Origin: Deltaproteobacteria bacterium
GTDB taxonomy: Bacteria > Myxococcota_A > UBA796 > GCA-2862545
Length of the DNA stretch: 64,000 nt
Reading direction: 5' to 3'
Assembly (NCBI GenBank): GCA_006226595.1
Contig: SBGP01000095.1
Location: forward strand, 124,001-188,000
Positions 55,895-64,000 of this stretch are shown one piece after another. A program made the position numbers and the translations under genes. Within the stretch, counting starts at the first letter, position 1. The number at the start of each line of letters is the position of its first letter. The notes under the pieces are model-generated. The model worked only from the letters and a program-made list of their open reading frames with translations. It ran no database searches and was not told where the DNA came from.

Positions 55895-56767
55895 ATGCAC
55901 ACGTTCGTCGCACTGCTCGCCCTCGCCCTCGCCCTTCCAGCGTCCGCCGAGGACCTCGGAGACACCACCGCCGCACAGGGCGAGCTCAAGGAGTCCCAGC
56001 GCGACCTCAAGGACGCGAACCAGGACCTGGCCAGGCTCGAGAAGGTGGTTCGCAAGTGGCAGCGCTTCGCCGAGGCCAGCGAGTGGGACAAGGCGCGGGA
56101 CGTCGACGTGGACCTCGACACCTGGCTCAAGTCCGAGCTGCTCGAAGCGCGTGGCGAGCTCAAGGAGGCGCGCCAGGAGGTGCTCGGCTCGAAGAGGGAG
56201 GTCGCCCAGGCCCGCGCCGAAGCCCAAGCCACGGGCAGCCCCGACGACCAGGCCGATCTCGCCGACGACGAGGCCGACCTGGCCGACGACGAGAAGGACG
56301 TGGCGGTCGAGGAGACGCGTCAGGCGGAGCTCACCGAGCTCAGCCGCGAACTGCAGTCGCTCGACGGATGGTTCGCGAACGGCGTGCCCGACGCCGGTCA
56401 CGTGCAGCGCAAGAGCGAGCTGCTCGCCAGGCTCACCGAGATCGCCACACAGGATCTCGAGGAGGCGGTCGCAGAGCTCGAGGAGGACAAGGCCGAGAAG
56501 CTCGAGGACCTCGAGGAGCGCAAGGAGGCGCCGCTGAGCGAACAAGCCCTTGCTCAGCCCGCGCCCGCGGCCAACCCGGTCCCGAACGCGGAACCCGCGC
56601 CCACCGAGCCCACCGAGCCCGCCGAGCCCACCCCCAGCGAGCCTCCGGGTGATGTCGGAGACCTCGACGCGAGGCCGGACGGTGAAGACGCTCCACAGTC
56701 AGACGGCGCCGCCGCCGAGATCGACCCCGAAGCCTCGGCCGACGAGATCGACGAAGCTACGCCCTGA
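55895..56767 (+). CDS. Exported coiled-coil protein with Pro/Glu-rich tail
   Basis: The 290-residue protein begins with a signal peptide (MHTFVALLALALALPASA) and a long, charged heptad region (KESQRDLKDANQDLARLEKV, AQARAEAQATGSPDDQADLA). It ends in a PTEPAEPTPSEP-rich acidic tail. ATG 55895 follows AGGAGG at 55883-55888. It is periplasmic or surface. The function is unknown. Confidence 0.65.
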   Translation: MHTFVALLALALALPASAEDLGDTTAAQGELKESQRDLKDANQDLARLEKVVRKWQRFAEASEWDKARDVDVDLDTWLKSELLEARGELKEARQEVLGSKREVAQARAEAQATGSPDDQADLADDEADLADDEKDVAVEETRQAELTELSRELQSLDGWFANGVPDAGHVQRKSELLARLTEIATQDLEEAVAELEEDKAEKLEDLEERKEAPLSEQALAQPAPAANPVPNAEPAPTEPTEPAEPTPSEPPGDVGDLDARPDGEDAPQSDGAAAEIDPEASADEIDEATP

Positions 56768-56851
56768 GGCGTTGCAAAGAGCGGATTCGCGAACCCTGAC
56801 GCGCGGAAGTGACTCTCTGGTCGAAAATTACACAACGAACGACCGGGAGGC

Positions 56852-57292
56852 ATGCTAGATCCGCTGACGACCGGCACTCCCGGCAAGGAGGGTCCCCTGT
56901 TCGTCTGGTTGCTCCGCACCGCCATGCTGCCCCTGATGCCCTCGGGTGAGGGCATCCCAGGGCTCGATCCGGACCAACTCGACGCCTACCTGCGGCGCTT
57001 CCGTGCCGAGGTGAACGGCACGACACAGCTCGGCGTGATCGTCGCCGCCATCGTGTTCGTCATCTCGCCGATCTTCACGATCAAGGTGCCGCTGCCGAGC
57101 TTCCTGCTCTCCGAGAGCCTGCTCGATCGCCACGCCGACAAGCTCTGCAACTCGCCGCTGTACCTGGTGAAGCAGGCGATCTTCCTGCTCAAGATGTACG
57201 CCGGCTTCGCATGGGGCATCCAGGACGACGTGCGCGAGGCGCTCGCGTTGCCCGCCTACCCGGAAGACCCCGAAGCGTGGAGGACCGCATGA
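56852..57292 (+). CDS. Small membrane protein coupled to GMC oxidoreductase
   Basis: The 146-residue protein has one strong membrane helix (LGVIVAAIVFVISPIFTI) and a conserved-looking soluble part with ALDDVREA-like ends (GIQDDVREALALP). Its stop overlaps the start of the GMC gene as ATGA. Pairs of small membrane protein plus GMC flavoprotein are known for alcohol/sugar dehydrogenases, where the small subunit is needed for folding or anchoring. This makes a membrane-bound dehydrogenase complex likely. Confidence 0.6.
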   Translation: MLDPLTTGTPGKEGPLFVWLLRTAMLPLMPSGEGIPGLDPDQLDAYLRRFRAEVNGTTQLGVIVAAIVFVISPIFTIKVPLPSFLLSESLLDRHADKLCNSPLYLVKQAIFLLKMYAGFAWGIQDDVREALALPAYPEDPEAWRTA

Positions 57293-58797
57293 GCCACACC
57301 GCGTTTCAGGAGAAGGGCCAGCAGGTCGAGGCCGAGGCCGACTACGTGATCGTCGGCAGCGGGGCGGGCGGCGCCACAGTCGCCGCGGGTCTCGCGCGGG
57401 GCGGGGCCAGCGTGATCGTCGTCGAGGCCGGTGCCTGGCGCGATCCAGAGCACTACCCGTACTCCTCCCACGGCTCGATGGGCAAGCTCTTCGACGACTG
57501 GGGAAGCACCATCGCGATGGGACGCGCCTTCTGGCCGGTGATCCAGGCCCGCACCATGGGCGGAACCACGGTGATCAACTCGGCGATCTGCGTGCGCACG
57601 CCCGGCGACATCTTCGAGATGTGGGAGAAAGAGCACGGCGTCGGCGGCATGGACATGGCGAAGTCCGTGTGGATGGCCCAGGACGAGGTCGAGCGCGAGC
57701 TGTTCGTGCAGGAGGTGCCCGAAGCCTCGCGCGGACGCAGCAACAACCTCGCGATGCAGGGCGCCGAGGCCCTCGGCTACGAGTCCCACGTCATCCGCCG
57801 CTACGCGAAGGGCTGCGTGGGCAGCGGCCAGTGCCTGCAGGGGTGCCGCCACGGCGCCAAGCAGAGCACCAACCTGAACTACATCCCCGAGGTCCGCGAC
57901 CGCGGCAACCGCGTGTTCTCCTGCGCGCCGGTCCACAAGGTCGTGTTCGAGGGCAAGCGAGCGGTCGGCGTCACCGGCTGGTTCCAGCACCCCGGGACCA
58001 AGAAGTGGGGCGCGAAGTTCACCTTCCGCGCGAAGCAGGCCGTGATCCTCGCAGCCTCTGCGACGCACACGCCGTGCATCCTCATGCGCAGCAAGGTGAA
58101 GAACAAGAACCTCGGTCGCTACTTCCGCGCGCACCCGGGAACCGGCATCTTCGGCCTGTACAAGGACCCGGTCGACATGAACGTCGGTGCCACCCAGGGC
58201 TGGGCATCGACGCACTACCGCGAGAGCCCGGGCATCAAGCTCGAGACGCTGTCCATCCCCCCGGAGATGGTGGTCACGCGCATCCGCGGCGGCGGCAAGA
58301 ACCTCATGCGACGCCTGTCCGAGTACCGCTACGGCGCCATGTGGATCCAGGCGGTGCGCGCCAACAGCCACGGTCGCGTGCGCAACGGTCCGGGGGGCAA
58401 GCCCTTCGTGACTTACACCGCAAACCGCGAGGACATGGAGAAGTTCGTCGCCGGCATCCACCTCGTCGCCAAGACGCACTTCGCCGCTGGCGCCCGCGCC
58501 ATCATTCCGGGCATCGCAGGCATGCCCTACACCCTGGGTCCCGACGAGGTCGACAAGTTGCTCGACGCGCCGCGCGACCCCCGTGCCTACGTCGCCATCA
58601 TGAGCCACCTGTTCGGGGGGGCGGTGATGGGTTCGGACCCGAAGAGCAGTGTCGTCGACGGGCGCGGCAAGGTCCACGGCTACGAGAGCCTGTACGTGTG
58701 CGACGCGAGCGCGCTGCCGACAGTGCTCGGCGTGAACCCGCAGCACACCATCATGGGCATCGCCAAGCTCCGCGCCCAGCAACTGCTCGACGCCTAG
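57289..58797 (+). CDS. GMC-family flavoprotein oxidoreductase, cholesterol-oxidase (ChoD)-like
   Basis: The 502-residue protein has the FAD motif VIVGSGAGGATVAAGLA, GGTTVINSAICVRTP (GMC signature), a cysteine motif GCVGSGQCLQGCRHGAK seen in ChoD-type and related bacterial GMC enzymes, and the C-terminal SHLFGGAVMGSDPKSSVVD plus LPTVLGVNPQHTIMGIA, the GMC active-site segments. It oxidises an alcohol to a carbonyl. ChoD-type enzymes act on 3-beta-hydroxysteroids, which fits the neighbouring KstD/Hsa-like genes. A choline- or sugar-type substrate is possible. It is co-translated with the membrane protein. Confidence 0.8.
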   Translation: MSHTAFQEKGQQVEAEADYVIVGSGAGGATVAAGLARGGASVIVVEAGAWRDPEHYPYSSHGSMGKLFDDWGSTIAMGRAFWPVIQARTMGGTTVINSAICVRTPGDIFEMWEKEHGVGGMDMAKSVWMAQDEVERELFVQEVPEASRGRSNNLAMQGAEALGYESHVIRRYAKGCVGSGQCLQGCRHGAKQSTNLNYIPEVRDRGNRVFSCAPVHKVVFEGKRAVGVTGWFQHPGTKKWGAKFTFRAKQAVILAASATHTPCILMRSKVKNKNLGRYFRAHPGTGIFGLYKDPVDMNVGATQGWASTHYRESPGIKLETLSIPPEMVVTRIRGGGKNLMRRLSEYRYGAMWIQAVRANSHGRVRNGPGGKPFVTYTANREDMEKFVAGIHLVAKTHFAAGARAIIPGIAGMPYTLGPDEVDKLLDAPRDPRAYVAIMSHLFGGAVMGSDPKSSVVDGRGKVHGYESLYVCDASALPTVLGVNPQHTIMGIAKLRAQQLLDA

Positions 58798-58919
58798 CGA
58801 CCGCGGTCGGCGGTGGACGGCCACCGATGCGCCTGCCGCAAGGGCTCGCGCATGGGCGGGCACCTGGACGCCGGAGCGGCTGGGCTTCGAGGCGTATGCT
58901 CCCCTCCCTTGGAGGTCTC

Positions 58920-60464
58920 ATGCTCTCGCTCTTGCTCGCCCTCAGCGCGTTTGCCGCGCCCGGCTACGTCCCCATCCAGGGCGTGCTCACCGACAGTACA
59001 GGGGCCGCCATCGACGGCACGGTCGACGTGTCGTTCACGCTGTACGACGACGCCAACGGCACGACGAGTCTGTGGACCGACACCCTGAGCGTGGTCGTCA
59101 CCGACGGACGCTTTGCCACGGCCCTCGGCAGCAACCTGCCGCTGGACCTCAACACCTTCGTCAACTACGACACCGCGCACCTCGGCATCCAGGTCTCTGG
59201 AGACTCGCCGATGGCGCTCGTACCGCTGGATACGGTGCCTTACGCCGCAAACTCGGCGCACGCGGAGGAAGCCTCCACCCTCGAGGGCGCGTCGCTCTCC
59301 GACATCCGCTCGGAGATCCCCCTGACCTCGGACATCGAGGCGAGTGCTCGAAGCGTCGCGTACGACACCGAGGCCGAGCTGCTCGCCGACCTCGATATCC
59401 ACTACACCTACACCGCTGGCACCGGCATCTCGATCAACGGCAGCAACGTCGTGTCCGCCGACCAGACGACCATCAGCGGCTGGGCCCAGGACGTCTGCTA
59501 CGACTCCCTGTCCGAGCTGCGCGCCGACCTCGACAGCTTCTACACCTACACCGGAGGCACCGGCATCACGATCAGCAACAACGTGATCTCCGGGGCCTAC
59601 TCGGCGGGTACCGGCATCGCGATCAACGGCGCCACCGTCTCGGTGAACCAGAGCACCGTCGAGGGGTGGGCCGACAGCCTGGTCGACGGCCGCTTCGAGG
59701 TCGTGAACCACAACGACAGCCGAGTGACCCTCACCGGAACCTGGGTCACGAACTCGGGCTGGTCCCAGAACCGCCTCGGCCTGGGCGCGTACAGCTCGGC
59801 CTGCACGGCGGCGGGCCAGGACTGCAACAGCGACTACATCGACCTCACACTCAGCGCGAACAGCTACAAGTCGGTGGTGATGAGCACGCTGGACTGGTCT
59901 TCCAGCGGCGCCTACGAGGTGTGGGTCTCGTACAACGGCGGCACGAACTTCTACCGGCACAAGACGGTGCGCACCCACACCTTGGACAACCCACCGGCGG
60001 GCCACCGCACCACCACGCTGACCACCCTTGTCAGCAACCTGCCCCAGGGCGGCAACATCGTCGTGCGCGTGCGCTCGACCCGAGGACGCCTGCACTTCGA
60101 GGGCTTTGGGCTGACGCAGGAGATCCTGCCCGACAACGTGAACAACGGCTCGGACTGGGTGGCGCCGACGCTGACGAACGGCTGGATCGACTACGGAAAC
60201 GGCTACGGCCCGGTGGGCTACCGCATCGACGAGATGGGCATGGTGCACCTGCGCGGCCTGATCCGGACGGGCGCGATGGACGTGGCCGCGTTCACGCTGC
60301 CGTCCGGCTACCAACCGAGCGGTCGTCGGCTGTTCCCGGTGCAGACGTCACCGGACACCATCGGCCGTGTCGACGTGTACGCCGACGGCTCCGTGGTGCC
60401 GCTCACCGGCAGCAACGGCTGGATCTCGCTGGACGGGATCTCGTTCTACGCCGACGGCAAGTAG
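58920..60464 (+). CDS. Exported tail-fibre-like repeat protein
   Basis: The 514-residue protein has a signal (MLSLLLALSAFAAPGYV) and a beta-sandwich N-terminal part (DVSFTLYDDANGTTSLWTD). Two similar fibre-type repeats follow (YTYTAGTGISINGSNVVSAD, YTYTGGTGITISNNVIS) and a C-terminal globular domain with WIDYGNGYGPVGYRIDEMG and VHLRGLIRTG, a sequence type seen in phage tail-fibre receptor-binding domains. GGAGGT precedes ATG 58920. It is an adhesin or surface fibre; no other phage genes are near. Confidence 0.65.
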   Translation: MLSLLLALSAFAAPGYVPIQGVLTDSTGAAIDGTVDVSFTLYDDANGTTSLWTDTLSVVVTDGRFATALGSNLPLDLNTFVNYDTAHLGIQVSGDSPMALVPLDTVPYAANSAHAEEASTLEGASLSDIRSEIPLTSDIEASARSVAYDTEAELLADLDIHYTYTAGTGISINGSNVVSADQTTISGWAQDVCYDSLSELRADLDSFYTYTGGTGITISNNVISGAYSAGTGIAINGATVSVNQSTVEGWADSLVDGRFEVVNHNDSRVTLTGTWVTNSGWSQNRLGLGAYSSACTAAGQDCNSDYIDLTLSANSYKSVVMSTLDWSSSGAYEVWVSYNGGTNFYRHKTVRTHTLDNPPAGHRTTTLTTLVSNLPQGGNIVVRVRSTRGRLHFEGFGLTQEILPDNVNNGSDWVAPTLTNGWIDYGNGYGPVGYRIDEMGMVHLRGLIRTGAMDVAAFTLPSGYQPSGRRLFPVQTSPDTIGRVDVYADGSVVPLTGSNGWISLDGISFYADGK

Positions 60465-62321
<1,857 letters not shown>

Positions 62322-62370
62322 GGGCGCCGCTGTAACCCGTCGCATGCGCGGTCATGCGCAGTTCGAGCAC

Positions 62371-62428
62371 GGCACGACGCCTGACACCGGGCACGGCACC
62401 ACGCCTGGCACCGCGCCTGGCACCGCGG
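62371..62428. repeat. Short CGCCTGGCACCG-type repeat cluster
   Basis: Several partially degenerate copies of a CGCCTGGCACCG core, such as ACGCCTGACACCGGGCACGG and CGCCTGGCACCG, lie in the gap before the Uup gene's start. The core is shared with the 50136 array, suggesting a dispersed intergenic repeat family. Confidence 0.5.
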
Positions 62429-62519
62429 CCCGCGAGTCCCTACGGCAAGCGGTTCGACGCGAGGTTCATGCGCTCGCCAAGCTGTGCCAGCGCGGCGGCC
62501 GGCCACCCCACGCCGCCCA

Positions 62520-63053
62520 TCAGTAGCCGCAGCTCTCGATGGCGATGAAGCCCGCCGAGCGCACGGAGCTGTCGAAGCCGAGCACGTCGCCAGCCCACAC
62601 GAGATCGGCCTCGAAGCCGTACAGCGCCTTGAACGTGGTGGCGTAGGTGCTCGCCTGCGACGCGGCGTCGAGCTTGCCCCAGGTCGTGCACGGAATGCCC
62701 GTGGCCTCGCCGATGACGTCGATCCAGCCGCTGGCATCGTCGTCGTAGCAGGCGAGGAGGATGGTCTTGACCTCGGCGTCCCACGCTTCGGAGGCCAGGG
62801 TCTCGCCAATGGCATCGATCTGGGCCGGCACGTCGCTGCAGCTCACCACGTCCGTGTCCGTGTCCGCGTCCGTGTCGGCATCGGCATCGGTGTCCGCGTC
62901 GGCATCGGTGTCCGCGTCGGCATCGGTGTCCGCGTCGGTGTCGGTGTCGGTGTCGGTGTCCGTGTCCGTGTCCGACTCGTCGGTGACGACGTCGTCCTCC
63001 GAGGTCTCGGTGCACGCGGTGAGCGACAGGGCGATGAGAAGCGCGAGACGCAT
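62520..63053 (-). CDS. Lipoprotein with Asp-Thr/Asp-Ala repeat linker
   Basis: The 177-residue protein starts MRLALLIALSLTAC, with lipobox Cys14, and then a ~45-residue linker of alternating Asp and Thr/Ala (DTDTDTDADTDADADTD). The C-terminal domain has four Cys (VSCSDV, LLACYDDD, IPCTTW, ESCGY) and is helical. It is probably surface-exposed. No family recognised. The start at ATG 63053 follows GGAGG. Confidence 0.7.
   Translation of the reverse strand: MRLALLIALSLTACTETSEDDVVTDESDTDTDTDTDTDTDADTDADADTDADADTDADADTDADTDTDVVSCSDVPAQIDAIGETLASEAWDAEVKTILLACYDDDASGWIDVIGEATGIPCTTWGKLDAASQASTYATTFKALYGFEADLVWAGDVLGFDSSVRSAGFIAIESCGY
62853..62980 (-). repeat. Short tandem repeats encoding the Asp-Thr/Asp-Ala linker
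   Basis: Repeating hexamers and 18-mers of the GTCCGCGTCGGCATCG type (GTC/GTG and GGC/GTC) encode the acidic linker. The unit is a multiple of three, so linker length could vary by slippage without changing frame. Confidence 0.6.
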
Positions 63054-63158
63054 GGTTCCTCCAGGGCCGGCGCTCATAGGCCGCCCGCCCACGCCCGCCC
63101 GTGCCGGGACTGCGACGTCACCGCACCGCTCTCGCAACTGACGTCCGTCAGCGAAGCG

Positions 63159-64000
63159 CTACACGCCCGGGATGAGCTTCTCACCGATGATCGGGAACGA
63201 CACTCCGCTCACCGCTCGCGCCGCGTAGATGCCGCCCTGGATCGCGCCCTCCATGCACGCGAGGTACAGCCCGTTCTTGATCCAGTCCCCGCAGGCCACG
63301 AGGTTCTCGAAGTCGGTCTCGTCCGCGGCCAGCCGATAGCGATTGCTCTTCGGCAGCGACAGGGTGCACCGCTCCGAGGGCCCGCAGTTGCTGCGCCAGT
63401 ACTGGCTGTCGAAGCGCGCCTGCCCCTCACGCTCCTGCGGATCGACGAGCACCTTCCAGTCGATGCACGGCGGCTCGGCAGGGTTCACCGTCTTCGGGAG
63501 CAGACCGGTCCAGCTGTTCCGCATGAACTCGAGCGCCAGCCGCTTCGCCTCGACCTGGTTTCGCGCGAAGAACTCGGGGTCCTCTTCGTACAGCGGCGGA
63601 TCGGCGGGTCCCTCCTGCGGCCCGCAGAAGTAGCCGACGTTCTTGGGCTCGAACACGGACGGCCACGCCTCGCTCGGCAGGGTCTGGCTCATGTCGGACC
63701 ACGTGTTCAGCGGCTCGACGTACAGCGAGAGCAGTGGCTGCTTGCCCTTCCACCCCATCTCGTGGAGGTCCGGGAAGGTCCAGGTCTGGAACGCAACGGT
63801 GGTCACCGACTTCACGTTCGCGTGGCACTCCCGCCACTTCTGCGAGGCCTCCATGAGCTTGGGAGCCACGAACTTGATGGTCGCGACGGGCATGGCGTAC
63901 ACCAGAAGGTCGAAGTCCTTGCCCGCCTTCAGCGTGCGCCGCCCGACGCCCTTCCAGCCCGAGTAGTAGGTGTCGAGGTTCACCTTGCGGAGCTTGTCGG
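63159..64000 (-). CDS. Flavin amine-oxidase-like protein, 3' part (5' end outside window)
   Basis: The frame is open to base 64000, so the N-terminal FAD Rossmann part lies beyond the window. The visible ~280 residues have FDLLVYAMPVATIKFVAPKL, a typical oxidase-domain strand, TKWREC-like cysteines and a C-terminal DWIKNGLYLACMEGAIQGG, the family's flavin-contacting ending. It is an FAD-dependent amine oxidase or related desaturase, substrate unknown. Confidence 0.7.
   Translation of the reverse strand, partial: DKLRKVNLDTYYSGWKGVGRRTLKAGKDFDLLVYAMPVATIKFVAPKLMEASQKWRECHANVKSVTTVAFQTWTFPDLHEMGWKGKQPLLSLYVEPLNTWSDMSQTLPSEAWPSVFEPKNVGYFCGPQEGPADPPLYEEDPEFFARNQVEAKRLALEFMRNSWTGLLPKTVNPAEPPCIDWKVLVDPQEREGQARFDSQYWRSNCGPSERCTLSLPKSNRYRLAADETDFENLVACGDWIKNGLYLACMEGAIQGGIYAARAVSGVSFPIIGEKLIPGV

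Overview
The window is high-GC (roughly 70%) DNA. Genes on both strands are tightly packed, with many start/stop overlaps and no gap over about 300 bases. The flavour is myxobacterial (Myxococcota or close kin). There are three proteins with MYXO-CTERM-type C-termini (23315-26947, 29301-30410, 39694-40779) and many small lipoproteins with acidic Thr/Asp-rich linkers. There are also tandem calcium-binding repeats and menaquinone synthesis by the futalosine route. No rRNA, tRNA, insertion sequence, phage or CRISPR array was seen. Genus-level placement is not possible from the sequence alone.

Layout. 1-8704: tail of an APS kinase gene, small exported proteins, an orphan class III cyclase domain, a class 3 lipase with a divergent YbjN-type gene, a GH31 glycosidase lipoprotein, and an aat/methyltransferase pair. 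8757-11429: a three-HMA-domain copper-exporting P-type ATPase. 11459-23305: mostly envelope proteins, including an outer-membrane barrel, a lipoprotein ending in a VHL-beta-like domain, a run of overlapping exported-protein genes (17152-20103), a HEAT/glycine-rich membrane protein and an HhH lipoprotein. 23315-26947: a 1210-residue surface protein with eleven 32-residue Asp-rich repeats. 27053-29183: a complete MNIO (DUF692) RiPP cassette with a Cys-rich lipoprotein precursor, an MNIO enzyme and a DUF2063 partner, plus a hairpin with a T-tract after the precursor gene. 29301-30410: a trypsin-like MYXO-CTERM protease.

30596-37110 is one tightly coupled futalosine-menaquinone operon: polyprenyl diphosphate synthase, UbiX-like flavin prenyltransferase, mqnE, an mqnA fused to a cysteine-less MqnC-like domain, an aminofutalosine-deaminase-type amidohydrolase, and an mqnP/ubiA prenyltransferase. 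It diverges from a GbsR/MarR-type regulator across an AT-rich palindrome. 38070-41681 holds secreted proteins, including a PHB-depolymerase-type esterase and a YHYH protein.

41928-58797 looks like a split steroid (or steroid-like ring) catabolic locus. A minus-strand group encodes a KstD-like 3-ketosteroid dehydrogenase, an SRPBCC protein, a membrane adenylate cyclase and an unknown protein. A plus-strand operon at 51001-53922 encodes an amidohydrolase-fold protein, an HsaA-like flavin monooxygenase/acyl-CoA-dehydrogenase-fold enzyme and an HsaC-like extradiol dioxygenase. A ChoD-like GMC oxidoreductase with a small membrane partner lies at 56852-58797. The KstD gene and the 51001 operon each carry two copies of the palindrome TAGAACRYGTTCTA, spaced exactly 24 bp centre to centre. 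This matches the mycobacterial KstR consensus TnnAACnnGTTnnA, so one TetR-type regulator (not in this window) probably controls both.

58920-64000: a tail-fibre-like secreted protein, an Uup-type ABC-F ATPase, a lipoprotein with an Asp-Thr/Asp-Ala repeat linker, and the 3' part of a flavin amine-oxidase-like gene that runs off the window.
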